From positions 186,001 to 250,000 of the forward strand of contig NZ_FNBD01000008.1 of assembly GCF_900102165.1 (NCBI RefSeq): DNA of 64,000 bases. Reading direction: 5' to 3'. The notes beneath the pieces are model-generated. The model was not told the origin of the DNA and searched no databases. It worked only from the letters and a program-made list of their open reading frames with translations. Source of the DNA: Cellulophaga baltica (lineage in GTDB: Bacteria; Bacteroidota; Bacteroidia; Flavobacteriales; Flavobacteriaceae). The translations under genes were made by a program, and so were the position numbers. This document shows positions 54,308-63,478 of this stretch, one piece after another. Position 1 is the first letter of the stretch; every line of letters starts with the position of its first letter.

Positions 54308-55900
54308 TTACCAACCTTGATTAGGTGCAATTCCTGAAGATTGAATTACCGTAGCAGGAATTGGCCATACCTGCATATAAGAAGGGTCAAAATTTCTTGC
54401 CGGCCATATCACTTCCGATGTATACGGAGAGTCTGGATTAGATCTATCCGAATAAATTCTTCCGTAAATAGGCTTACTATAAGCTTCTTCTGCGTCTCCC
54501 CAGCGTACTAAATCAAAATGTCTATTTGCAAATTCACCAGCTAGCTCTACACGGCGTTCGTGTTTAAGATCTGCCATAGTAACATTACTCTTCGGGGCTA
54601 AGCCTGCTCTTTCTCGTACCAAATTTAATGGCTCATCGCCATTCTTACCATCAGCGATAAGCGCTTCAGCCTTCATTAATAAAACCTCGGCATAACGCAT
54701 CAGTGGCACGTTATATACAGTAGATGGATTATCACCATTAGTATTTAAATAAGTTCCAACAGGATTTTCAAATTGAAACTCATACATGTATTTATTGAAT
54801 TGAAAACCTGAATTTGAATTTTCTGATTGATATCTCCTTTCCTCACCGAAAAAAGTAAAGTCGTCTCCAAAATTTAAAATAGTAACGCCTCTTCTGACAT
54901 CATCATCTTCAAATTCATTATACAATCCTTCAGAAGGCGTATAATACCCCCAACCATTGTACTTTCCCCAACCTTTGTTTTCTAGCATAACACCCGTTAA
55001 GATGCTACCTCCATCTACGCCTGAATCTACAGACCAAATATATTCGCTCCCCCAATTGTTCAAATGACTATGCAATTCGCGATAATCTTTTTCAGGGTTA
55101 TTGGTATCTATTAAAGCTCTACCTGAGCCAGAATTTGTAACCGCATCTGCATATCTAACAACTTCAGCATATCTACTTTGATCATACTGTGCCCAATATA
55201 AATTAGTCTTAGCTATATAAGCTAAAGCTGCATCTCTATGTGGACGACCATAATTATCTGCACTATAGGAAGTAAAAACAGGTAAAAGATCTACTGCCAT
55301 TTTTAAATCATCTTCTATCTGCTGGTAGTTTTCTATTACACTGGCTGGTCTTGTATAGCTTCCAGCATCATCATTCATATTAAGTTCTGTAACAATTGGA
55401 ACACCCCCATTAGGTCCGTTATCCCCATACGTATGTGCTACCCAGAAATAACTAAACGCACGCATAAAATAAGCTTCCCCCAAATACTGATTTTTTAAAG
55501 TCTCGCTAATTTCCATATTTGGAACATTTAAAATCACATCATTAGCTCTTCTAATTACCTTATAACTGTTTGGATAGCATGTAGAAGTATAACTCCCTTC
55601 TCCTCCCGTAATATTAAAATCTTTGATATTGTCTGCAGCTGCTTTTATGCGGCCGGTAACCATATCATCTGACGCGTTGATGTACCAAAAGAAACCTCTT
55701 GAAAACATTTCTTGATCAGTCATGTAAGCATACATACTATTTACTGCTTCTTGCGCATCTTGCTCTGTCTTCCAGAAATTTGCATATGAGGTACTTCCTA
55801 AGGGAGAAACTTCTGTGAAATCTTCAGAACAAGAATTAGCTAAACCAAGACCTGCAATAGCTATCGTAAATATGAATAATTCTTTAAATCTATTTTTCAT
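54308..55900 (-). CDS. SusD/RagB-family outer-membrane lipoprotein
   Basis: From the ATG at 55900 (MKNRFKELFIF) this is 530 residues; upstream in-frame codons to 55975 would lie inside the susC end and spoil the signal peptide. The lipobox is ANSC (Cys at about 24). The SusD fold is clear: DAQEAVNSMYAYM, YLGEAYFMRAFSYFWVAHTYGDNG with the TPR region, LMRYAEVLLMKAEALIADG and LKHERRVELAGEFANRHFDLVRWGD. SusD proteins form the lid over SusC and bind the ligand at the cell surface. The start is 16 bases after the susC stop. The enzymes downstream suggest a phosphorylated ligand. Confidence 0.95.
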   Translation of the reverse strand: MKNRFKELFIFTIAIAGLGLANSCSEDFTEVSPLGSTSYANFWKTEQDAQEAVNSMYAYMTDQEMFSRGFFWYINASDDMVTGRIKAAADNIKDFNITGGEGSYTSTCYPNSYKVIRRANDVILNVPNMEISETLKNQYLGEAYFMRAFSYFWVAHTYGDNGPNGGVPIVTELNMNDDAGSYTRPASVIENYQQIEDDLKMAVDLLPVFTSYSADNYGRPHRDAALAYIAKTNLYWAQYDQSRYAEVVRYADAVTNSGSGRALIDTNNPEKDYRELHSHLNNWGSEYIWSVDSGVDGGSILTGVMLENKGWGKYNGWGYYTPSEGLYNEFEDDDVRRGVTILNFGDDFTFFGEERRYQSENSNSGFQFNKYMYEFQFENPVGTYLNTNGDNPSTVYNVPLMRYAEVLLMKAEALIADGKNGDEPLNLVRERAGLAPKSNVTMADLKHERRVELAGEFANRHFDLVRWGDAEEAYSKPIYGRIYSDRSNPDSPYTSEVIWPARNFDPSYMQVWPIPATVIQSSGIAPNQGW

Positions 55901-55916
55901 TTTTGTCGTTTTTTTA

Positions 55917-58900
55917 TTAAAGAGATAGTGATAAACCAGCAGTGATTGTTCTAGAAAGTGGGTATTTGGCAACATCTAATCCCTTACCTCCTACTTCTGG
56001 ATCTAATCCTGAATACTTCGTAATTGTAAAAATGTTTTCTGCGGATAAGTAGATGCGTAAAGAAGAACCTTTTGCTATTGTATTCATTATACTAGCGTCT
56101 AAAGTGTACCCTAACGTGATGTTTTTCATTCTCAAATAAGAAGCATCTTCTAAATAGTAGCTAGACGTTGTACCAAAATTCTTATTGTCATCTTTTGTAG
56201 AAATTCTTGGTATATCAGAATCTGTGTTTGATGGAGACCAAGCTCCTAAAACACGATTGTCTAAATTATACCCTGTTAACGAAGCATTGTAGGTGGTAAA
56301 CTTATATCCGTTAAATACATCTACACCAGCAACACCTTGGAAAAGCATATTAACATCAAAATTTTTGTAGTTTAAGTTTAAACCAAAATTATACGTAACA
56401 TCTGGTTGATAGCTATCATAAAAAACTTTATCCTCATCATCTATCTTGCCATCATCATTACTGTCTGCAAATTTAAAATCTCCGGGTACCGCATTTGGCT
56501 GAATCAAAGTGCCCTCTTTTGTATGTGCATCAATCTCTGCTTGATTTTGAAATATTCCCAATTGTGGAACTAAATACATGGCATATAATGATCTTCCTAC
56601 TTCGGAACGGAATGGTCTTAATACTTGACGAACATCATCATCATGTGCAATAAAATTGATTCCGCTTTTATTATATCCCTCTAAGTTTATTAACTCATTG
56701 TCTAAGATGCTAGCATTTGCATTTATCGTAAAGTTTACATCGCCAAGAGCATTAGAATAGCTTGCTGCAATTTCATACCCTGAATTTTGTACTTCTCCAC
56801 CATTTACATCTGCCGCACTCGTTCCTTGATTTAAATCTTCTAAACCTGGTAAAATCATTCCTATTGTGGTTTTTTGGAAGTAATCAAAAGTTAAGCTCAA
56901 GCTGTTGTTAAACAAAGATGCATCCATACCTAAATCTATAGACTCAGAAATTTCCCAGTTTAAATTAGGATTAGATTGCTTCCCTACATAAGCCCCTTTA
57001 TAATCTTGGGCTGCGTTTTCTCCTAAAATAACCGTTGTACTATTTAAGGGTACATCAAAAGAATAATATCCTACAGAATTAATATTCCCTATTTGCCCCC
57101 AAGAAGCTCTAAACTTTAAATCATTTACCGCTGGAACATTGAAGAAAGACTCATCACTCAAACGCCAACCTAAAGTAGCTGAAGGAAAATTATCTACTTG
57201 GTTGTTTACCGCTAAACGCGAAGTTCTGTCTCTACGGATAGCTCCTGAGATAAAGTATCTATTTTTAAAATTATACATTACTCTACCAATAGCAGAAGTA
57301 AGTGCATCTTCATAAACTCCAGTTCCAGGATTACGAATAACAGGCGCATTTGATAGGTATTGACTAAACGGTTCTTCATTGCTAAACCCTTCTCCTTGTA
57401 CCGATAGAGACTCATAATTTGTATGTTGAGCAGAGTAAATAGCCGTAATATCTAAATTATGATTTCCAAATGTTTTTTTATAACCAATTTGATTGTCCCA
57501 AACCCAGCGATTAGTTGTCGAGGAATTCTGATTTAAGTAGTTATTAGGATTAGATCTTCCTAGCTCTGGCACCCTAGGCTGAAATCTCTTAGAATTTGAT
57601 TGTGTATAGCTATATGCATAACTGGTTTTATAAGATAAACCAGTTATTATTTCATATTTGGTATAAATATTTGCGTTAATGAAATTAGTTGGTGCTGTCA
57701 CCGTAGGACGTAGCAATAAAGCTAACGGATTATAAACATCTCCATAAGCCCCTGCAAATTGTGAAAGATTCTCTGGAGCAACGCCCGCAAAACTACCATC
57801 TTCGTAGCGTGTAGGTGCCGATGAAGGCATGTAAAGTGCATTAATTATAGTTCCTGAATATGGATTATCCGTATTTGTTCCTACAGCTTCTGTTCTAGAA
57901 AAATATACATTTTCTCCAATACTTATTTTATCAGATAAATCCATGTCCGATTTCACTCTAAAATTAAAACGCTCTGAACTAGTCCCTTGTAGTAAGCCCT
58001 CTTTCTTAGTATATCCAAAAGAAGTTAAATAATTCAATTTCTCCGTAGCGCCACTCATGTTAATGTTGGTGTTTACTATTTTAGCTGGTCTAAAAATTGC
58101 ATCTATCCAATTCGTACGATTTACCTGTCCGTAAGGATTTTGTTGTGCATCGTGAGCAGATTGTCTTGGAGAACCACCATTATCTGCTGCTAGATTGTAA
58201 GTTGCCGCTTGTTCTTGCGCTGTTAATGGTGTTGGTAAATTTGTAGCTTCTTGAATTCCGCTATAAAAGTCTGCAACGATTTGTGGCTTTCCTATTTTTC
58301 CTTTTTTAGTCTGAATTACAATAACACCTGATGCTGCCTGCGCTCCGTAAATTGCTGCTGCAGCTGCATCTTTTAGAATAGACACCGATGCAATATCATT
58401 AGGATTAATCGCCGGACCGTAATATGGAACACCATCTACAACCGTTAAGGGTTGCTCACTGGCGAAAGAGCCCAATCCTCTAATTACTACGCTTCCACTT
58501 TGTGAGGGATCACCACCTTGTTGAAGTACGGTAACCCCTGCAACATTACCTTGTAAGAAATCTGTTAAATTCGCTACGGGTCTAGAAGCAATACTTTCTA
58601 CATTACTTACCGTTGAAATTGCCGAGGTTAAATCGCCCTTTTTAGTGGAACCATACCCAATAAGTACCACTTCATCTAAAGCACTTGCTTGCTCATTTAA
58701 AACAATGGTAAGTATTTGGTTACCATTATATAAAATTTCTTTCTGAGCATAACCAATTGATGATACTATTAAAGTACCATTCTCATTTGTTAACTGCAAA
58801 GTGAAATTTCCGTCAAAATCGGCTGCTGTCCCACCCCCTCCTTGCTGTTTCGCTAAAATTGAAGCTCCAGGAATTGGCACCCCTTCATGATCCGTTACAT

Positions 58901-58979
58901 TACCTGTTACAGTTACTTGTGCATAGGAATAAAACATGCTTCCTAAAACAAGAAATAAAATTAAGTACATTTTTTTCAT
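55917..58979 (-). CDS. SusC/RagA-family TonB-dependent transporter
   Basis: From the ATG at 58979 (MKKMYLILFLVLGS) this is 1020 residues with a signal peptide ending YSYAQ. A carboxypeptidase-D-regulatory-like domain follows (about 22-100; VTGNVTDHEGVPIPGASI). The TonB-box and plug region is about 105-240 (EVVLIGYGSTKKGDLTSAIS, VADGVPYYG-type VVDGVPYYGP). The 22-strand barrel runs to the C-terminal TITAGLSLSL. It imports ligands across the outer membrane using TonB energy with SusD as lid. An upstream ATG at 59066 would place 29 residues before the signal peptide and is rejected. The gene heads the operon susC-susD-PLC/phosphatase-phosphoesterase. Confidence 0.95.
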   Translation of the reverse strand: MKKMYLILFLVLGSMFYSYAQVTVTGNVTDHEGVPIPGASILAKQQGGGGTAADFDGNFTLQLTNENGTLIVSSIGYAQKEILYNGNQILTIVLNEQASALDEVVLIGYGSTKKGDLTSAISTVSNVESIASRPVANLTDFLQGNVAGVTVLQQGGDPSQSGSVVIRGLGSFASEQPLTVVDGVPYYGPAINPNDIASVSILKDAAAAAIYGAQAASGVIVIQTKKGKIGKPQIVADFYSGIQEATNLPTPLTAQEQAATYNLAADNGGSPRQSAHDAQQNPYGQVNRTNWIDAIFRPAKIVNTNINMSGATEKLNYLTSFGYTKKEGLLQGTSSERFNFRVKSDMDLSDKISIGENVYFSRTEAVGTNTDNPYSGTIINALYMPSSAPTRYEDGSFAGVAPENLSQFAGAYGDVYNPLALLLRPTVTAPTNFINANIYTKYEIITGLSYKTSYAYSYTQSNSKRFQPRVPELGRSNPNNYLNQNSSTTNRWVWDNQIGYKKTFGNHNLDITAIYSAQHTNYESLSVQGEGFSNEEPFSQYLSNAPVIRNPGTGVYEDALTSAIGRVMYNFKNRYFISGAIRRDRTSRLAVNNQVDNFPSATLGWRLSDESFFNVPAVNDLKFRASWGQIGNINSVGYYSFDVPLNSTTVILGENAAQDYKGAYVGKQSNPNLNWEISESIDLGMDASLFNNSLSLTFDYFQKTTIGMILPGLEDLNQGTSAADVNGGEVQNSGYEIAASYSNALGDVNFTINANASILDNELINLEGYNKSGINFIAHDDDVRQVLRPFRSEVGRSLYAMYLVPQLGIFQNQAEIDAHTKEGTLIQPNAVPGDFKFADSNDDGKIDDEDKVFYDSYQPDVTYNFGLNLNYKNFDVNMLFQGVAGVDVFNGYKFTTYNASLTGYNLDNRVLGAWSPSNTDSDIPRISTKDDNKNFGTTSSYYLEDASYLRMKNITLGYTLDASIMNTIAKGSSLRIYLSAENIFTITKYSGLDPEVGGKGLDVAKYPLSRTITAGLSLSL

Positions 58980-59031
58980 TGAAATATCTATTTTGGTTTG
59001 GAGTAAATGTATTTTACGAAAAAAGTATAAA

Positions 59032-59080
59032 GGAGGAATTTTGTTTCTTAAAGGGGGACAAATCATTCAAATTGGAGGGT
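59032..59080 (-). promoter_or_regulatory. Three C-rich tracts spaced 21 bases apart upstream of susC
   Basis: On the plus strand the tracts are GGAGGA (59032), GGGGGA (59053) and GGAGGG (59074), with starts exactly 21 bases apart; on the coding strand they are C-rich. They end about 55 bases before the susC ATG and adjoin a TATACTTTTTTCG stretch (59029-59017) that may be a weak -7 region. Two-turn spacing is what tandem AraC-family sites show, and the AraC-domain regulator is encoded next door. Confidence 0.4.
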
Positions 59081-59144
59081 GAAAAAGTATAAATATGCGC
59101 ACTTTTGTTTCACTAACAATTAGCTAACATTGCCGTAATCTTGA

Positions 59145-62100
59145 CTATACAATTGACCTTGATAATTGTGCTTTAAATTCTTTAGGACTAAGACCATAAT
59201 ATTTTTTAAAAGAGCGCCCAAAATACTTAGGGTCATTATACCCACATTCAAAGCTAATTTCTGAGATATTAAACTTGTTGGTTTTAAGTAAAGCTTCTGC
59301 TTTTTGTAAGCGTAACGAGGTAATAACATCTGATGGTGATTGCTCCAATAATTCCTTATAAATTCGATAACATTTTACACGAGATATCCCGAGCTTCTCC
59401 ACCAACATTTCTACATTAAAAGAAGGATTAGATAGTTCTTGTTTAATAATCGTAAGACTATTTTTTAGTAATTTATCATTTGGAGAATTGATATCATCAT
59501 CTGTAAGTATTTGAAATACCTCTTGCTGTAACTTATGTTCTATACGATCATCTCGCCTTTCTAATAGGCTTGAAATTTTCTTCAATATAAACCGTGTACT
59601 CGCAGGTAATTGTATAACTACATCAATGCCAAATTCTACAGACTGTTCTTGCAATTCGTAATTAATATCCTCTGAGATATAAACCATGGGAATTTGTCTC
59701 TTACTCGAAGTATTACCCAAAGAACTTTTTAAATATTGGACGAGTTCTTTAGAAAAAGTAGCTTGGTAGAATACTATCAGGTCAATATTCATATGATTAA
59801 TAGCTGAAGTGAAATTGTTAACTTCATTTTCAAACACTAGTTGATAATTTTCATTTTCAAGGATTTGATTTGCGACACTAAAATTCACTTCGTCACTAAA
59901 TACTAGAAGTTGTTTCTTACCCAACTGTACATCTTTCTGTTGATCTAGATACTTCCAAGTAATATTTTCAACCTGATGGTGATTGGCATTTATAAATTCA
60001 ACAGGTATTTTCAGGGCTATATGGAATCCCTCTACTAGCGTTTCCTTAAAAGTACCATCTAAATCTTTCAGTATATTTTGAACAGCTATAAAGTATGGAC
60101 TATAATGTAAAATATTAAACCAATTAGAAATTAAGACACTACTATTTGATTCAATTCGAAACTCTAAAAATGTATGATGCCTAACAATTTTAAGATCCAG
60201 GGTGCTTGAGGTATCTGAATATTTTGCCAAATCGTTAAATAAATACTGCAGTAATAACCTAAGGCGTAAGACGTCTACAGCCACCCAACCTAAAGAATTC
60301 TCATATTCACCCTTAAAATTGACCTTATTACTTTTTAATTTTACTTTGAGCTTATCAATACTTGCTTTTAAAAGAATAGGCAAGTTTATCGCAGCTACTT
60401 TTATATCACCAATTTCTTTGACATGATCTAAATAATTCCATTCAGACACCAAGTTCACTAATTTACCAGCCTCCCAAAGTATTTCTTTTTGAATTTTTGT
60501 ATCCTCTTTCAACTCACTGGCTAATTTCATTACTCTTGATATAGGTTCTTGAAATTCTGAAAGAACAAATGTTTTAAACTTTTCAATTTCAAAAGCTTCA
60601 TTCTTCAAATTATTATGAATGGCAAGTAGCTTTTCTTTCTGAAGTACAATCTCCTTATTCTTATCATCCAATAAGGTGTTTACGGCCACTAAGTCTCTCT
60701 TTTGATTTTCTATGACCCGTGTTCTAGCACTTATTTGGTTTTCTAGTTTTTTCTGCTGCGCCAAGGCATTTTTACTCTTAAAGTAAATAATTAAAAAGGC
60801 ACCAATCAATAGTATAAAAAGGAGAAGCACATAAAAATATATGGTTTCATAAAAGGCTTTCTTAATTTTTAAATTAAAGGAAACCACTTCTAGATTTTGG
60901 GTATTACCTTCTTTTACGTAAAAAGTATATTCTCCTGAAGAAAGGTTAGCATACTTTATGAGATGGTCTTTTGGTAATAGATTCCAATCCTCATCTTTTC
61001 CTGAAAGTTTATAGTAAATATCGGCATCGCTAGTATTGGGAAATTTAATGGGAGTCACAGTAATTTCTAAACTATTATCCCTAAAATTATTTTTTATGTT
61101 TTTTTTAAAATTTTCATCACCATTTACAACAACCTTAATCTTAGCAGCTACTGTTTTATTCACTATTGTATTAGGGTTAAAATAATTTAATCCATTCACG
61201 CCTCCAAAGAACATTAGCCCTTTGCTATCTTGATAATAAGCCCCTTCTGAAAACTCCGGAGCTTGCCAGCCTTCCTTTGGGTTAAAAGCCTTTACTTCAA
61301 AACTATTAGTGTCTATTACTGCAATTCCTTTAGTGGTACTTGCCCAAATCTGATCTTTATTTTTTAGGAGTCCGTAGACCATATGACTTGGTAAACCTTC
61401 TTCTTCGGTAATATTTTTAATCTCTTTAGTGGCCTTGTTGTAAACACTAATTCCGCCAAGCGATGCAATCCAATAGGTTGTCGTTAATTCCTCTTTATAA
61501 ATAGAATAGATACTATTTCCCAGAATACCTTCATTCTTTGTTAACTGCTCTACCATACCCGTTTTAATATCAAAAAATAATACACCATTCTCTTCAGTGC
61601 CCATACAAATTACATCGCCACTTTTGGTAATACTCCTAATATTAAATTGATCAAATTGTTTTTGGCCCTTAAAAAAATCGAAATGGTTTTCATTCAAATT
61701 GAACTTCGCGAGACCACCCCAACAAGCTATCCATAATCGCTTTTCTGTATCTTCAAACATGGAATAATTTCGGTTGTTTGGTAGTTCAGAGATCGAGTCG
61801 GCTTCATAAGTTTTATATCCCTTATCCGTAATACGCAGTATTCCTGCATAGGTACCTACCCATACAGTACCATCACTAGCGGTAAATAAATTGCGTACAC
61901 GCTCCCAATCACTATTTTGCTTGGCTTCCTTTACTTTGTATTTAAGATAGCATTTTGTTCCCGTGTCATAATAATAGATTCCGTTAGTGTAGTATCCTAG
62001 CCATAAATTAGAATTACTATCCTTGGTTATCGCTCGCAATGTTTCATTTGGTAAATGTGGATAATTCACGGGATGCGGAACTATTGTCGTAATTTTATCT

Positions 62101-62870
62101 GAGCCATTATAAGCCATACTCAACCCCCCGTCTTTTTGCGCAAGCCATACATTCCCAAAAAGATCTTGGTGCAATTTTTCTATTTCATTGCTGTTAAAAC
62201 TATAGGGTGTATACACATCATATGTATAATGATCTATTCTTTTATTATTAATATTATTTATGTCATTAGGAAGAATAAAAAGACCATTTCTACGTGTTGC
62301 GAACCATATGTTACCGATATTGTCTTTTAAAACATCATTTATAATTAAGCCCGGGTACTCCGTTAGGAGTATTTGTTTTAAGTTCTCATAATTCTCCTTC
62401 TCAGGAGGTGTGTAGGTTGCAACAATAAATTTTCCGTTTTCAAATTTGTAGGCCGTATTTGCTGCAAAAACGTATAAAGTACCATCTGCTGCTAATTTTA
62501 GTTGTCTTGGGGCTTTATCAAATTTAAAATTTTCAAAAGTGGAATTCCCAAGGTATCTACTTACATGGCCTTCTTTTGTAATTAACCAAAGAGTACCATT
62601 CTTATCTCTTTCAAGATTTATGATATAATTTCCTGGTATGGTTCCTTGTTCATTAATTTCGTGCTTGTAATAGGTGATAGTGTGTCCATCAAAATAATTC
62701 AATCCATCAAGGGTCCCAATCCAAAGACCGCCATCTTCATCATTTTCTATATCAATTACAGAATTATTAGATAATCCATCATCTGTAGTATAGTTTTCAA
62801 ATTTGATTTGTTGCCCAATAAGAGCGGAAAAAGTAAACGTAAAAAGAATGGAAAAGGTAAAACGATTCAT
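59145..62870 (-). CDS. Hybrid two-component-like transmembrane regulator with degenerate phosphorelay
   Basis: This 1241-residue protein has the HTCS layout: signal peptide (1-19), Reg_prop beta-propellers (about 25-570; DDGLSNNSVIDIENDEDGGLWIGT), Y_Y_Y domain (about 580-665), one membrane helix (about 675-697), a coiled coil, a kinase-like region (about 755-935), a receiver-like region (about 975-1100) and an AraC DNA-binding domain (about 1140-1238; ISEISFECGYNDPKYFGRSFKKY). The H-box His is Ser (S771 in VLSEFQEPI), the N-box Asn is Asp (D880), glycine-rich ATP-lid motifs are absent, and the receiver Asp and Lys are Tyr (Y1035) and Leu (L1088). It should therefore signal without phosphate, as SusR-like regulators do. 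It is encoded directly upstream of susC on the same strand. Confidence 0.93.
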   Translation of the reverse strand: MNRFTFSILFTFTFSALIGQQIKFENYTTDDGLSNNSVIDIENDEDGGLWIGTLDGLNYFDGHTITYYKHEINEQGTIPGNYIINLERDKNGTLWLITKEGHVSRYLGNSTFENFKFDKAPRQLKLAADGTLYVFAANTAYKFENGKFIVATYTPPEKENYENLKQILLTEYPGLIINDVLKDNIGNIWFATRRNGLFILPNDINNINNKRIDHYTYDVYTPYSFNSNEIEKLHQDLFGNVWLAQKDGGLSMAYNGSDKITTIVPHPVNYPHLPNETLRAITKDSNSNLWLGYYTNGIYYYDTGTKCYLKYKVKEAKQNSDWERVRNLFTASDGTVWVGTYAGILRITDKGYKTYEADSISELPNNRNYSMFEDTEKRLWIACWGGLAKFNLNENHFDFFKGQKQFDQFNIRSITKSGDVICMGTEENGVLFFDIKTGMVEQLTKNEGILGNSIYSIYKEELTTTYWIASLGGISVYNKATKEIKNITEEEGLPSHMVYGLLKNKDQIWASTTKGIAVIDTNSFEVKAFNPKEGWQAPEFSEGAYYQDSKGLMFFGGVNGLNYFNPNTIVNKTVAAKIKVVVNGDENFKKNIKNNFRDNSLEITVTPIKFPNTSDADIYYKLSGKDEDWNLLPKDHLIKYANLSSGEYTFYVKEGNTQNLEVVSFNLKIKKAFYETIYFYVLLLFILLIGAFLIIYFKSKNALAQQKKLENQISARTRVIENQKRDLVAVNTLLDDKNKEIVLQKEKLLAIHNNLKNEAFEIEKFKTFVLSEFQEPISRVMKLASELKEDTKIQKEILWEAGKLVNLVSEWNYLDHVKEIGDIKVAAINLPILLKASIDKLKVKLKSNKVNFKGEYENSLGWVAVDVLRLRLLLQYLFNDLAKYSDTSSTLDLKIVRHHTFLEFRIESNSSVLISNWFNILHYSPYFIAVQNILKDLDGTFKETLVEGFHIALKIPVEFINANHHQVENITWKYLDQQKDVQLGKKQLLVFSDEVNFSVANQILENENYQLVFENEVNNFTSAINHMNIDLIVFYQATFSKELVQYLKSSLGNTSSKRQIPMVYISEDINYELQEQSVEFGIDVVIQLPASTRFILKKISSLLERRDDRIEHKLQQEVFQILTDDDINSPNDKLLKNSLTIIKQELSNPSFNVEMLVEKLGISRVKCYRIYKELLEQSPSDVITSLRLQKAEALLKTNKFNISEISFECGYNDPKYFGRSFKKYYGLSPKEFKAQLSRSIV

Positions 62871-63029
62871 TTTGATTGTTTAAATCTACAATGATATGGA
62901 TCTACCATTACTCCAATATAAACTATAGGTTAATTTAATAAAAAGTCCTCTAATGCCTTAAAGAATTATACGAGAAGTAATCCTAATCTTATCTATTTTT
63001 TGGGTAACTTAGAAGCTTAAATTTTTAGA

Positions 63030-63473
63030 ATGAAAAAACTAATTTTCTTTTTGGTATTCTTTATGGTTGCCATAAGCCATGCTCAGAAATTTGATTTCAC
63101 TATTGACCATACTACACTTATTGTCAATGATTTAAAAACTACGGGCGATTTCTACCAAAAAGTTATCGGTTTAAAAGAAATAGACCATCCTACCAAAGAT
63201 CCTGGATTCAGGTGGTTTTCTATCCAAGGAAATACGCAGCTCCATTTAATATACAAAGCAGATGTAGTAATGAAAAAGCATAAATCTAGTCATGTATGCT
63301 TATCAACGTCGCAATTAGATGAATTCATACAAAATTTAGAGCAGAATAATATCTCATATGAAGATTGGCCCGGTACAAAAAGTGGTATTACTTTGCGTGC
63401 CGATGGTGTAAAACAAATCTATATAACAGATCCTGAAGGTTATTGGATTGAGATAAACGACGCAAAACATTAA
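63030..63473 (+). CDS. Secreted VOC (glyoxalase/bleomycin-resistance fold) protein
   Basis: This 147-residue protein has a signal peptide (1-18, ending ISHAQ), which is uncommon for the VOC superfamily. The domain shows the paired beta-alpha-beta units: [29 protein letters not shown], then [18 protein letters not shown], and [19 protein letters not shown]. Candidate metal ligands are H28, H58-type His near LHLIY and E142-type Glu in WIEI. The substrate is unknown. It is divergent from the HTCS-like gene across 159 bases and lies five bases before the pirin gene. Confidence 0.9.
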   Translation: MKKLIFFLVFFMVAISHAQKFDFTIDHTTLIVNDLKTTGDFYQKVIGLKEIDHPTKDPGFRWFSIQGNTQLHLIYKADVVMKKHKSSHVCLSTSQLDEFIQNLEQNNISYEDWPGTKSGITLRADGVKQIYITDPEGYWIEINDAKH

Positions 63474-63478
63474 GCCCT

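Noticed and set aside
58980-59066. 29-codon N-terminal extension of SusC, and a similar 25-codon extension of SusD (55901-55975).
   Set aside because: Both place unrelated residues before obvious signal peptides; the SusC extension covers the promoter region and the SusD one lies partly inside the susC 3' end.
59145-62870. Active hybrid histidine kinase.
   Set aside because: The expected His, Asn, Asp and Lys are all replaced and no glycine-rich ATP lid is visible, so it is called degenerate instead.
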